Positions 22,339-34,670 are shown, numbered from the stretch's first letter. The stretch: DNA of 64,000 nucleotides from Multifurca ochricompacta (GCA_022496185.1 WTXG01000016.1:310001-374000), one strand, 5' to 3'. The notes: generated from the letters alone by a model not told the origin. A program made the numbers and translations.

Positions 22339-23698
22339 ATGTCCAATCTTTCAAAGCTCTTTCCCTCCGGTTCGTGCGTTCTCATCGACGCTGGTCTGGT
22401 GTGTGAAACTATACTTTTTTTATTGTATTTGCCTTTTATACAGGGCTGATGGTTGCTGTATGACTTTCCTCAGGGTTCAACTCTTCAGAAAGTGTTTCAC
22501 GTTGATACAGCTTCATCCATCTGGTCTTCAGAAGCTCTAGTCAAGTGTCCTGAATCCATAATTGAGGCGCATCTCTTGTTCCTGAAAGCTGGGGCATGCC
22601 TTATCGAAACGGCATCGTGAGTGAATGGTTGTTTAACTTTTGTTTTGTTTTTTCCCCACGTCGCCGCTCAGTATCATCTCATTCCATTTTTCACAAAAGG
22701 TATCAAGGTTCTTTTAGCACGTATGCACGGGCGGGTTATTCTCAAGACGATGCCATACGACTCATGCGCTCATCCGTTACACTTGCCGCTGAGGCGCGCA
22801 GCAGATTCGCTGCGGAGGCCAACGTTCCAATCGACAGCGTCAAAATTGCACTCTCACTCGCCTCGTACGGAGCATCGCTGAACCGGGCACACGAGTATGA
22901 CGGCTACTACCCACCACCATACGGTCCACAGGCATACGTCTTCCCCGCGGACCCCACGAACCCGAACCGCAACGCATTCCGCGCGGACGAGCGCGAGCAA
23001 GAGGTGCAATCAGAGGACGCGCTGACCGAGTTCCATCTCGAGCGGCTACGCGTATACGCTGAGGACAAGCAAACGTGGCGCTCTCTCGATGCGCTCGCGT
23101 TCGAGACCATCCCACTCGCACGCGAGGTACGAGCCATCCGACGGGCCATCGCGGTCCTCGAGGACAAGATGGCCCCGGAGGACCACAAGCCGTGGTGGGT
23201 ATGTGCCGTCTATGCGAGCAACGAGTTCCCCGAGGAGCGTCCCTCGAGAGAGGGCGGGAGACTGGGAGCCAAGGAAGTGCTCGCGGCATACTTCGACGAC
23301 GTGCCCAATGACGCTGTCGCTGGCTGCCAAAACGCCCGCTACCCGGTCCCCGACGCATTTGGTATCAATTGCACCTCAGTTGGTCACGTTGCGAGCGCCG
23401 TCGCCGCTATAAGCGAAGTACTTGCTGAAATGGGCGATGACACCGCCCGTGTCGGTGGTGGGCAACCCTGGCTCGTGCTCAAGCCAAACGGCGGTCAGAC
23501 GTATGATATAGATACGCGCCACTGGGATTGGAACGGCGGAAGAAGCGCCCACTGGGAGACGAGTGGGCTAGGGAGCTCGGCGAAATCGTGCGCGCAGCCG
23601 GTGAAAAGCGCGTATGGGGTGGAATTCTAGTCGGAGGTTGCTGTACGACAGGCGACGGAGAGCTGCGTTCATTGAGAAAGGTGTTAGAATCGCTGTAA
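22339..23698 (+). CDS. Homocysteine S-methyltransferase
   Basis: Zinc enzyme that transfers a methyl group from S-methylmethionine or S-adenosylmethionine to homocysteine, giving methionine in the cytosol. Exon 1 (ATG at 22339) encodes MSNLSKLFPSGSCVLIDAGL. The next exon begins GSTLQKVFHVDTASSIWSS and the third starts YQGSFSTYARAGYS. Family blocks include ALAFETIPLAREVRAIRRAI, FGINCTSVGHVASA with the first zinc Cys, and PWLVLKPNGG. The second zinc motif GGCCTTGDGEL is present but lies after a single-base frame break at about 23552-23560. Without it the frame stops at 23630; with one added base it runs to the natural TAA at 23698. GC content is markedly higher in the main exon than in flanking DNA. 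Confidence 0.9.
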
Positions 23699-23987
23699 AA
23701 GTAAATGAAATGCGTGAGAATTTATACCGGTCAATGCCGGTCGGGCTGTTTGCAGGCGACGATGGGTAAACTCTACTGGTCAACGCCCGTAGGACCCACC
23801 CGACAAAAAAGCTATCGAACGTCCTCAAACCAGGTGTTCACCCCTTCAAAACTCGTCAACGGTGTGTGTCTGCGTCCTTTTTTTTCTGGTTTTGCGAAAG
23901 AACGGGTCCATGCGGTCCCCTTTTCGCGATGGATGGCATAGTATGGTCTTGGATACTGATAAGCACGTTATGTGACGCAGGCTCAGC
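23699..23987. other. Intergenic region before RPS0
   Basis: About 290 bp between HMT and RPS0, with no coding signal. It must contain the ribosomal protein promoter and 5' UTR. Confidence 0.55.
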
Positions 23988-24987
23988 ATGTCTTCAAAAC
24001 TACCCTCTATCCTGAGTGCAACCGAGGAGGATATCCAGCTCCTCCTCGCCGCTCAGTGCCATATTGGTACCAAGAATTGTGACAAGCAGATGGAGCCCTA
24101 TGTCTGGAAGAGGAGGCAAGACGGTGAGCATAACCACAGCTAGTGACCTCGAACTCCTTCTCACAGGACTCTCGGTACAGGTATCCATATTATTAACATC
24201 GGTAAGACATGGGAGAAGCTCGTCTTTGCCGCGCGGATTATTGCTGCCATCGAGAACCCGAACGACGTCTGTGTGATCTCCGCACGGCCATACGGCCATC
24301 GTGCAGTGCTCAAGTACGCCGCTAACACTGGCGCGCAAGCTATTGCAGGCCGCTTCACACCCGGTTCATTTACGAACTACATCACACGCTCCTTCAAGGA
24401 ACCCCGCCTGATCATCGTGACCGACCCACGCGTCGACCACCAAGCCATCCGCGAGGCATCCTACGTCAACATCCCCGTCATTGCACTCGCGGATACCGAT
24501 GCACCCCTCAAGTATGTAGACGTGGCCATCCCGACGAATAACAAGTCACGTCATGCGATCGGTCTCATCTGGTGGCTGCTTGCGCGTGAGGTACTCCGCC
24601 TGCGCGGTACTATCCCTCGCACACCAGACGGCTGGAACGTCATGGTTGATATGTTCTTCTACCGTGACCCCGAGGAGGTCGAGAAGCAGCAACAAGAAGA
24701 AGCGCAGGCCAAAGCCGCTGCAGTTGGCGAGACCGACGCCGCGCCTGTTACCGAATGGGACGTCGCCTCTGCACCTGTCGTTGGCGGTATCAATCCCGCG
24801 CTTGCTACAACTGAAGGTAAGTGTTCAGTACGGTTTATAGTTTTGAGGCCTCCCATACTGACGGTTTGGCTGCTTAGGTGGTATTGATTGGTCCGCAGAA
24901 CCTACTACAGGCGGCAATGACTGGGCAGCAGACGCTGCTGGCGCAACGCAGTGGGATGCAGGCGCACAGCCGGCAAATTGGGATTAA
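23988..24987 (+). CDS. RPS0: 40S ribosomal protein S0 (uS2/SA family)
   Basis: Structural protein of the small cytosolic ribosomal subunit, needed for 18S rRNA maturation. Exons are 23988-24123, 24181-24816 and 24878-24987 with clean GT-AG junctions. It starts [20 protein letters not shown], keeps the uS2 core ([77 protein letters not shown]) and ends in the eukaryote-specific acidic tail with Trp repeats ([22 protein letters not shown]). No frame break is present and codon use is strongly GC-ending, as expected for a highly expressed gene. Confidence 0.97.
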
Positions 24988-25311
24988 AAACGAACGTAGT
25001 CGGTAGATTGTGTTTATTTGTGTTCTGTTTCACCATGTACGAGTTGCTATGAACCTGCCATACTTGCACCTCCTACCATACATATCTCGCATGCCTTTCA
25101 TGGTCAACATGACTTTCTTTTCTTTCTTTCTTTCTTCTACTCGTTCCTCAGTGACATATGGCACAAGAAAAATACAGAGAAAAAAAAGGCATTGCACGTA
25201 CAACGCTACTAGTAGGTATGAATTGGCTACAATTTTTTCAGTGTTCTCAGTGGATGGCACAAGAAATCGAAATAACAGAAATAATTTAATCACCGTCCCC
25301 TGCTTGCTCGC
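24988..25311. other. Intergenic region between convergent genes, no gene seen
   Basis: About 320 bp of AT-rich DNA holding the presumed 3' UTRs of RPS0 (+) and of the downstream minus-strand gene. Confidence 0.55.
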
Positions 25312-27931
25312 TCACTCTTCCCAATCAACATCCCACGTCCTCGTGCGATCGCGCCCAACGACGACAGGTGCCCAATAATACTGCTTATACTTCATCGTCT
25401 CACGACGTTTACCAGCGCGGGGCATCAGACACTTTAACAACTCGCCGCGCTCACGATCCGGGTCCATGGTGGGGTCATAGAAATAAGACGGCGGGAGAGC
25501 CTCTCCGGAAGAGCGTACACAACCGAGGATGCGGGCTCGCATCGCCCATTCGAGGGTGGCCGTGATGTGAGCGTGCGGGTGATCTGCTAGAGCGGGCGTC
25601 GTGCGCGTTAGGGTCGTTAGAGGGAGGGAAGAGGCGCGGGAGAGGGCGAAGGATTCGAGGAGGATGCCGAGGAGTGCAGGGTGCGGACAGGGCGATGATG
25701 GTTCTTGTCGTCGTTTTCCTTGTTGTTCCTGTTGTTTTTGTTGTTCTTCCTCTTCGTCATCTGTCGTACGAATGCGATCGTCCTGGTCATCGTCATCGTC
25801 ATCGTCTGCGTCTTGATCGCCGGGTGGTGAGGAGGGGGTAGTACGAGAGGTGCTCGTGCTCGTGTTCATACTCGTGGTAGGACTTGTGGAGGAGGAAGAA
25901 TCGGGCGGTGAAGAAGTTTGCAAGGGAGGACGAGCAGGCGGAGAAGATGCAGAAGATGCCGTCGGCTGGTGGGACGACAAGGACGCGGATAGAGGTGTAG
26001 GCGTAGAGACTGTCAGCGGGTACAGGTGTTTCTTGCGGTCGCGCCAGGACTTGTCGTCCCCGTCTGCCTCCCTACGACGTCGCTTTGCCCGTGGATGCGT
26101 ATGCGCTGGAGAGGCAGATGTAGATGGAGATGGAGATGCACATTCCGACTCGATGATGTCGGTATCGGCGTCAAGATCACCGTCGACTTCCTCAGCAGCG
26201 GGGCGCTTGACACTTGTGCCGCGAGCTGATGGTATTGATAGTGGCAGTGATAGTGGCAGTAGTGGTAATGGTGTGTGCTTTCCGCACTGCTGCCACTGCT
26301 GCTGTTCAGGAGATGGAGATGAAGGAGGAGAGCTAAGGGGGGAAGATGCAGGGTGTTCACGCTCGTCCAAAATGGTCAGTGCGGACGAGACGGTCCGAGA
26401 GTAAAGTGATTGCACTGTATCTGCCATATCTTGGTCCGCGACTGGGTCCGTCTCCGTTGATAAAGCTGATGCTGGCGTTGACACAAGTGCAAGGGGCCGT
26501 GGCGCCGTGGATACCGGAGTACTGGAATGGGTCCCGTCGGGTTGCGGCTGCTGAGACGGTCGCTCGCTTTCACATTCTTTCGAATCACCTGGCGTGGAAA
26601 AAAGAATCTGAAAACAGTATATATGCGTGAGATCCAAGTGAAAGACAGACAACAGTCTACACACCTTATCCAGGTCCACTAGCTCGGATGATAAGGTGGT
26701 CGGAGTCTGCACGCTGAGAGGAAGTGGAAGGAGTGGAGCACTCGGATGGCGCTCGTGTAGTATATTGTCTTCATAATCATCATCTGGGGGACCTTTCGGA
26801 ACAAACAAAGACTGTAACGAGGTCACATGAATAGAAATGATGTTGATAAGGGAATCGAACCCACCACAGACGATGATACTGAAACTACTTCGCCCTCAAT
26901 CGCGGCGAATGGTCGCAATCTTCTTCAACTTCTGATCGCGTGACCACGCGGGTGCGCGTTCGTCGGGCTCTGAACCGTCCAAATGAATTTGCGCCTGGGT
27001 GCAAAGTTGGAGGGTTAACTATTAAAGCGGATGACGCCGAGATACGACAGATGTCAACGGAAGGAGAATATATATAACGCCGAGAGAGAAAGATTGGATA
27101 TAAAAAACAAAAAATACAAAAAAAAAAAAACAAAGAAAATGTGCGTGCGTACCTGAAGTAGGCCTAGTTTAGGTGAAGGCACAACGTGATGGAACCTGGC
27201 TAGCCCTGGGATTTCATAATCATCTTCCTCTGCGAATGGAGAAGATGGTGGTAGCGGGGAAGAAGCCGGGGTGGCGCGCCGAGGTGGGGTTCTCAGCGCC
27301 GAGGGAGCGGTCCCATGGATAAGGTCGCGATCGATAACGGAGCGAGGCATATTCATCGGGAGGGCCGGCCTTGGAGGCGGAGACGGTGTGCGTGGTAAAA
27401 CGAGATTACGCAGAGATGGGGAGACAACGCGGGAGCGACGGGTGGGAGGCGATGATGCAGTCTCAGTCGGGGGTGGGACTGAATGACAGCAGGTCGAGAG
27501 GGGCCAAAACGTGGTTGCGCATGGAGGGCGAGGAGAGCGGCAGCGACATCTTCACGCGTTGTTGATAATTTCGTATGTGGTGGGTATGGTTTGTTATGCC
27601 TTGAGAAAGGGGCTCGAGGGGGTGCAGTAGAGCGGAAGAAGGTTTCTTGAGCAGGAGAGGAGACGATGTCTACATGCGCGTCATCTGTCTCCAACGGCGC
27701 CATAGAGGGCGCACGAGAACAACCAGATGAGGGAACGGTGAAGGCATCATCACTAGTTAGGGCTGGCTCATGCTCCAAGTCATCGTCACTATCCAGCCAT
27801 CTAGAGATGTAATTCGTCGGAAAGGAGGATGTCATGTGTGCTATTGGAGACAACATTCGAGGAGAGGGTGGTGGAGAGGATTTTCTGCGATATTTTAGAG
27901 GGAAAGTATCAGTCGCCATGACTGGGTTCAT
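25312..27931 (-). CDS. Disordered Ser/Pro-rich protein of unknown function
   Basis: I do not recognise this protein. The reading starts near 27931 (MNPVMATDTFPLKYRRKSS) and passes short ordered-looking blocks separated by Ser/Pro/Thr-rich disorder (HIRNYQQRVKMSLPLSSP; EDDYEIPGLARFHHVVPSP; WSRDQKLKKIATIRR; SLFVPKGPPDDDYED). An Asp/Glu run follows. The C-terminus is more ordered, with a helical, possibly winged-helix-like segment (LLGILLESFALSRASSLPL; ITATLEWAMRARILGCVRSS; KYKQYYWAPVVVGRD). The N-terminal third changes frame near 27480 and 27590, and another change may lie near 26890. Those could be indels or introns I cannot place. Exon structure is therefore provisional, while the C-terminal exon (25312 to about 26590) is secure as a long open frame. 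Confidence 0.55.
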
Positions 27932-28020
27932 GAGAAATAGACGGAAGAGCGGAAGAGCGGAGGAGAAAGAGCAAAGGCAAAGAGGAGCAAATGAAAGGGA
28001 GTGCGGTGTATCACTTAATG

Positions 28021-28972
28021 TCACGTGACATAATCCATCAACAGACAGACGCGTTTGGTGATGTCACGCGTTTTTTGTTCAACCGGTTCGACACAACTCG
28101 ACCTTGACCTTGACCTTGACCTTGAACCCGTTGCGGATCTACCCGTTATCATAGCGCAACTATTTACGGAGAGACTGGAGATACAGAAACCTGCGGATCT
28201 AGTCGACAAATTGCGGTCGAGACTGGGCATCCCCTGACTGAACCGGTTGGGTATTGGATTTAGGTGACAACCTCTTAAAGTACCTAGACGTCTCGAGGCT
28301 TGAATAGTCAAACTTTCTCGTGCCTGAATCTCGTATACCAGAATTCCTGGTGTCCTGGTGTCCTGAGCCTCTGCTTTAAGGCGTGGGAAAGGCTCTGTTG
28401 CGCTTGGGAATACCCAATACATCAATATCCATCCTGACACTTGGACTCTCTGACAACCAACGACGTTGTATGCTCAGAGCAGACGCTTCAAGTACCAGAT
28501 TCGGATATTACGTGTCCGACACTGACTGTGCCACAGTGGCGTTCCAAGGCAACGTCAAGTGATACTGGGTATTGGAAAGAGATAATTAGAAAGAGAGAGC
28601 GGATGAGGTGATTACGAACTATCCATACATCGTTTATTTCAAAACGATTATCGATCATCTGGACCCGATAACGAAGGAAAAGTGCATGATGACTATAAAC
28701 CAGTGGTAAAAATGCGAGTGTGATGGATAGACACGGCTATGCACATTTCAGAATTCCCCGCATTCCTGTCCGCGCGGAAATACACACCAGCCAGTGGGGC
28801 TACTTTTACCGGCTCAGCTCTCATTCCATGCCCATGGGCCAAGTGTGATGAGCGCTAGTGCCAGAAATATGAGGCTTGGGCTGGCAATAGTTAGATTAGA
28901 TAAGATAAGCGGGGACATTTCCGTCCCCCTTCTTACTCTTCTCTCAACACCAACACACACTCTTATATCAAC
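28021..28972. other. Intergenic region, no gene seen
   Basis: No coding signal. Contains a GACCTT tandem repeat and the presumed promoters of the minus-strand disordered gene and of glyoxalase I. Confidence 0.55.
28100..28123 (+). repeat. (GACCTT)4 tandem repeat
   Basis: Four perfect GACCTT units. The same hexamer appears on the opposite strand at 60362-60388. Confidence 0.85.
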
Positions 28973-29771
28973 ATGCCCTACTCAGATGAGACTGCGAGCT
29001 ACAAGGCAAGTACACCGCTTCCTCCCACACTATAATTCTCAACCTGTTCGCTTCAGTTCAATCACACAATGTTGCGGATCAAGGATCCCAAAATCTCTAT
29101 CCCCTTTTATACGGATGCGAGTCTTGGCCAAAGTTACCCTATCCGGAGCCCTTCTTACATACACTTTACAGGTCATTGGGATGGACCTGATCGAAAGCGA
29201 GCCAACCCGTTCCGCTTGTCGTCCTAACGAACCTCGATCGCTGACCGCTCCGTGAAACAGAGCTCGACTTTAACACCTTCACGCTTTATTTTCTTGCCTT
29301 CGATCGCTCTGGTGGAAAAGCCACAAAAGAAGAGAAAACGGCAGATCGCCTCAATCGAGAAGGTCCGTCTCCTTCAACTTGTCACATCATCATCTTACCA
29401 CATCCAAACCTACCATCCCCACTTTAGGCATTCTCGAACTTACCCATAATCACGGTACCGAGCATGACAAGGAGGTGTCTTACCACTCTGGCAATTCCGA
29501 GCCGCGCGGATTCGGCCACATCGCTATCACAGTAGCTAACGTCGAGGAGGCTTGCGCGCGTTTTGAACGGCTCAACGTACCGTTTAAGAAGCGTCTCACG
29601 GACGGTCAGATGAGAAATATTGCGTTCATCCTGGACCCGGATGGGTATTGGATCGAGCTGGTGCGTCTCCCATTATGCAATTCACCGCCCATGTCGAATT
29701 TGTAAGTAACATGCATGTTATCACCAAACGTTTCCCCTCTTCAGCTCCAGGACACTACCGCAACGAAGTAA
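28973..29771 (+). CDS. GLO1: Glyoxalase I (lactoylglutathione lyase)
   Basis: Converts the hemithioacetal of methylglyoxal and glutathione to S-lactoylglutathione; metal-dependent cytosolic enzyme. Exons: 28973-29005 ([11 protein letters not shown]), 29057-29116 ([20 protein letters not shown]), 29172 to about 29208, 29261-29362, 29428-29660 and 29745-29771 (LQDTTATK, stop). Candidate metal ligands are His in FNHTML, His in [11 protein letters not shown] and Glu in DGYWIEL. Introns 1 (29006-29056, donor gcaagt) and 2 (29117-29171, donor gcgagt) use GC instead of GT; no GT donor preserves the conserved K-FNHTM and YTD-VIGMDLI junctions. Intron 3's donor is ambiguous: gttccg at 29209, or a further GC at 29197. 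The protein is shorter than duplicated-domain yeast GLO1 and matches the single-domain form. Confidence 0.93.
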
Positions 29772-31345
29772 AACAACAATCCTGCTTCTCCGTAGGGGTT
29801 CGAATGAAGAAGAAACAAAGAAATCAAATGTCTAATGTTGACAGTTGACAGATCGAATGTAATGCGCCTGCATCGGTGTATTTTAACCCTCCTTTATTCT
29901 CGTTTTCGCTGCTTGGCACTCCTTGCTGACATGTGAGAGAAAGTAAGCCGTGCACAACACCCTCGTAATGCATCACGGCAATGATGACTGGTTTGCATAA
30001 CTCATCCGCGCTCCACTCCTCTCTTACTCCTCGTTTCGTTCAATGATGGGCTCCACCTTAATCACCGTCTCGTAACCATCGGTCACAATGATGATCCGTC
30101 AAAAACGCCAGTCGTCTTGGGTGGTGTCACCCTATAAGCCCTGGGAACAAGATTAGCTGTATACATACATACATACATACAAAATATCAACACACCATCC
30201 AGCACAAGGGCATTTGCGCCATCACGAGTATTCGCTTCGGGAGGGAGGTGTTTGCCGCAAAACAGTGACGTCACTCCTAGGCAACGGCGTTCATCCATGC
30301 ACCGCAATGCGGCTGCTGTCAATGGTGAAGCCAATCGACAGTGGCCCGTACCGCCAACGAAATTCTCGTAGGGTATCGACACCCCGATCCTTGTCGGAGG
30401 GCATGTGGATGGGCGCGGCCAACATGATTCCAAGGAGTCCATCAGCCACCTCTGGAACATGTCAGAGCCAGTCCTATGCTTCCTGTGTCATTTCAGAGGG
30501 CAGGAATCCATGATGTCAGTGGTCCATGGAATGGAAATAGCTCGTGAAGAACCCACCTCCAAAGTTGGGGTTGGGGAAACCCACCAAACCCACTTGTTTG
30601 TTGTGAAAATGATACTTCCAACCGAGGCGAGTCAAAACCGCTGAGTAGGGTTGCCTTACATTACAACAATCACTGTAAAAGTTGTCTGGAAATGGATGTA
30701 AGGGTCCGCATAAGAGGCATGATTCCCTACGCGAATTGGGCATATTACTGGTTCAGAAGGTGGCAGCGTTATTCGTGATCCGTGATCATTATTATTCCTG
30801 GGAGCTCCGGCGAATCTCGTGGAATGGCCATGTGCATGGCCAACGCGCATGGACTTATTTTACCGCCACAGCAACAAGTCAACGCCAGCGACGGAGATGA
30901 ACCTGGCGCACAGGGGTAACAGGATGCGCTTGGTTCACAGCTTTGTGTACATCACACATAGTTGGCGATTGACATGAAACGTGCGCTGAAATCTGTTAAT
31001 CGTTTACGTACCGACGAACCAACATTGTTTGATGAATGGCACACTCTCCTGAATTTCGACCTAGGACACGGACACACAGTTCAAGGTCGAGTTCTGCTTT
31101 TTTGGTATGAACTCTCTACTCTCTGAATGAATGGATGTGTCACCGTCAATCTGTCCGCTGCCCTTGCACAGCCAATCCAAAACAATAAAGCTTTTTTAAT
31201 TATTATTATCAACATTGGGGGGTCAGCTTTCTCCAGATAGCATTGCAAAGAAAAAATCACGATTGCTAAGTCTCAAATATGCCATTTCAAATACCTCGTT
31301 CGTGAGTCATTGGTCACCCCCCGCACCACGTAATTTGTCCGTAGA
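29772..31345. other. Intergenic region with possible decayed coding sequence
   Basis: No intact gene. On the minus strand, 30100-30880 shows several short frames that look protein-like but do not join (KYHFHNKQVGLVGFPNPNF; GIMLAAPIHMPSDKDRGVD; WRYGPLSIGFTIDS). They could be a degraded gene of a family I do not recognise. Confidence 0.4.
30161..30180 (+). repeat. (ATAC)5 microsatellite
   Basis: Five perfect atac units in intergenic DNA. Confidence 0.9.
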
Positions 31346-33430
31346 TCAATCTAATAGTAATAACGGTGTGGCCAATTCACCGACGGGACGAGAACCCTGC
31401 GCCATTTCTTCCCTTACTTCGAGGCCCCAGGGTTGATCAGTACCCCCCATAGCGGTAACGCGGCGTGCCCTCAACCCGGTAACGCGACTGTGACCGCTGG
31501 GCATACAGGCCGGGTCGACGCCACGGTATCCGTCGTCATGATCAGCATCCCAGTCAATCACTTCATCCGTATCCGCAAACACGTCCTCGCTTAATTGTTT
31601 CGGGATCGGGTGTCCCCAATTAGGCGGGACGAGCCCATTGTACGCATCGTATACCCCAAGCGCGGCAGCCAAGCTGCGGATCATACCTCGGGGTCCATAC
31701 GGTCCACCCTTCTCCTTCTCGACACACTCCACGAGCACGTAGTCCGTCGGCGTGTTCGCCGCGAGCTGCAGCACGATCTTGTTCGCCCAGTCGTGCACCG
31801 CCGTCGTGAGTTGGGCGTACGTCTTGGAACCCTTCTTGTACCGCCCGATCCTCACGGAGGAGTCAAATTGCCGCCAGAACTTGAGATCGACTTTGTGAAT
31901 CCAGACTGCCAACTAAGTCCCATGTAATAAGCGCGTCGTAAAGCTGCTCAGCCGAATTGTAGGATGCGAAAAATTGTGGCTGCAAAAGATGATGGTGACA
32001 TTGTCAGCCATCTATACCCTGATGGTTGAGAGTGCCAGGGGGTGTGGACACGTACGTGACCGCCGATGAATTGTCCTCGGTGAAGAATCCGTAGAATGGT
32101 GGCTGCTTATCCGTAAAGTTCCGGCTGAGCGGGAAGAACTCCTTGAAGCGGTCCCCAACGACTTTCAAGCTGGAGAGAGCACGCGGCGAACATGGCTGGA
32201 AGGTCGCGTCGTCGCAACCAAGCGAGGGGTCAAAGTTGTAAACGGAAACCGTGAGTGGTGCAGACCCGTAGCCGGAACGACCCTCTGCGACGTTCGTGAT
32301 GGTCGTCTCAGTCATGAATCCCTCCTTATCGTTCCAGAACGTCTTCAGGCAATTGTCCATGTGTCAGCCATGCGCCATGCCAGAGAGAGACGTGATAGGA
32401 CTTACCTGCAGGTAGTCGAGAATTAACGACGCGCGCGAATCATATTCGTCAACAACGTCCAAACCACGGCCAATCGCGCGTCCGAGACGAGCACCGCCGC
32501 GCAGCGCGCGGTACTGCAGTGATGCGGTCCAGTAGGAGCCACACCAAACAGGAGGCCACCAAAGATCCCAACTGTGCACTAATAAGACATTTAAATGCAT
32601 GGCGTAAAGTAATGGAACGCTTACGAGGTCTCGTTCCAGTGCGACGAGATCCACTGCAGGTCGAGATTAAGTTTTGGCCAGAGAACGTCGGCGACCCATG
32701 TGCCATTCTTCTGCTCGGGTTTGGCCAGCCATTCCGCGTATTTGAGCAAGACAGAGGCGCGGAATGGAGGCCCGTCTGTCCCAGGGGAGGGCAGGAGGGG
32801 GAGGGGGGGGAGGGGCACGATTTCTTAGCTTCATGGTGATGGCACATGCAAACTGATTGACTCACCAGCAGCGGGCGAACCAATACGGGCTTTTCATCCT
32901 GGATAGGGTTGAGCTTGATGTCAACACGGCCTCCCCGATACCACCAGTGAACACGTTTCCGGCAAGACTAATCACTTGCTGGGTCCGGATGAGCGCGTGC
33001 GTCAAATCGTCCGCATACCACGAAGGCTTGTATCACCAAAAACGGTGAGCTCGTTAAGCCAGGGATGATAGACGAGACATGCGTCGCGCAACCAGTAGAC
33101 TGAAAATTCTGGGTGGTTAGGGTCTGGGATAACAGCTGCGACGACGCCGATCTAAGGCGGACGAGAGTTGTCAGTTTTCATGTGGCAGAGCAGCAAAAAA
33201 AAAAAAAAAAGAATCGAATGAACGAACGAACGCACATCTGCACCGGCTTCTGGACCAGTTGTGTCATGAAGAAGTGTTTTCTTAGTTGCAGGTGCAAGCT
33301 TGTCAAAGTAGGCTTTGACTGCTGTGTCTGATGGAATCCCACGACCGTTAGGCCACTGGGCTTCGCACGAGCTGGCTAACACCTGGCCTGTTGCGAGTCC
33401 TAAAATTGGGAGAAGGGTCGAGAGACGCAT
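31346..33430 (-). CDS. Secreted GH15 (glucoamylase-fold) protein, copy 1
   Basis: Secreted protein of glycoside hydrolase family 15, tandem paralogue of the gene at 34671-36694. It starts with a signal peptide (MRLSTLLPILGLATGQVLAS). Family landmarks follow: YWLRDACLVYHPWLNEL (substrate-binding Trp/Arg/Asp kept), IRTQQVISLAGNVFTGGIGE, DGPPFRASVLLKYAEWL, LDLQWISSHWNETSWDLWWP, YWTASLQYRALRGGARLG, SAEQLYDALITWDL and GLVPPNWGHPIP. As in copy 2, the position of the general acid Glu is Trp (DLWWPPVW), the general base Glu is replaced (GGPYGPRG) and the subsite -1 Arg is Phe (GFFTED). Against copy 2, single bases are missing near 33010-33014, 32920-32923 and 32068-32072, with two more near 31881-31905. 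It could be a young pseudogene, but the same error type affects housekeeping genes here. No starch-binding domain is seen. Confidence 0.82.
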
Positions 33431-34670
33431 GATGTTGAGGGGGCCCGTGAGCACCCACGCTTCGCCCTTTAAATTACAGGCTCCCAGCTGTCGGTTGTAA
33501 GTCGCCTCGATTGTTAGAATCGTCCACGGAATCTTGTATACCCATTGCAGGTAGGACGGGTCATGTTATACGTGGACATGAATATTCCACTAAGCCCCGG
33601 AGGAATAGAGGAACAAAGTTGAGGGTGGACACAGACAAAAAATCACGAGCGAAAGCGTAACCAGGGCAGGATTCCAATACTTAGAACTGAAATGAAATGA
33701 AAATTTAAAAAGTCCCTTCCCCCCCGGCCCTTTCTCACAGGAGCCCGAAGTTCAATGACGCTTGGGGTCGTGCCTTTTCTCGCTTCCAGTCTGTGGGGAT
33801 AGAGATAAGTTCAGATCTGCCTGGTTTGTTTTCCGTGTTCCGTAGAGGGGCGACCGTAACATCGAACCTTGCTGCTGTCAACCAGAAACGAGAAAGGTGT
33901 CTCCACTGGACTGTATTCTCGTGAAAATGGGCGTGCCACGAGCGATCCCTTGAGAACATCGCACCACGGCCGAATCATGCTCTATTATCCCATGATTGTG
34001 TTATTTTAACCCGTAAAGATGTTGGAAGGTTATTCATGAATTATGCACCAGCACGGCGGGATGATGGTGGGATGTTCGTTGATGCATGTATGAACGAGCG
34101 ATTGGAGTGATCGAAAGAACTCAGCGAACCGAGCAGAGGTAGAGGGAACCCCCATCAGTAGTACCAGCGCCCTGGCGTTCTAAGCCAACTTCAACCTCAA
34201 TTCATTCATTTCCCATGGCGAGACAGCGCCACTTGAATCGAATCCCAGGTGCGACATTTTAAGACAGTTCATTAGACCGCTTTTACTGGAACCAGCTGGA
34301 ACCAACAGCGGGGAAGTGTTTAAAGTGATGATGGTGTGTGCGTGGTTGGGATTGAGCAAGTCCCCGCTGCATCCGAGAACTAGGGCTGCTACGGGAATCC
34401 CTTCAAACGACCGACTTGTCACTGGGATTGGGTATTTCCTAGTAGCATATGTTTTTTTTTTCTCTCAAGATTGTAGTCCCGCACATGAAAACAGGTGATG
34501 ATCAAAAAAAAAAAAAAACGATTTCATTGATTGAAAAAATTATCCAAGTGATAGGAAACAAAGCCAACAGTCCCAAAAGCGACTACTAGATCTCGAAAAG
34601 ACCGCATGTCATCATGGCTTGGATCCTACTTCTCTACGTACCGTATCTCTTACGCCACGTTCGTTCCTAT
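33431..34670. other. Spacer between the two GH15 genes
   Basis: About 1.2 kb holding the 3' flank of copy 2 and the promoter of copy 1 (both minus strand). No open frame resembling a protein was recognised. Confidence 0.55.

Noticed and set aside
22840..23358. 172-codon antisense frame across the homocysteine methyltransferase exon
   Set aside because: GC-rich shadow of a real exon; Arg-rich and without motifs.
25850..26404. 184-codon plus-strand frame
   Set aside because: Mirror of the Ser-rich minus-strand exon; Gly/Ser/Asp pattern arises from that composition.
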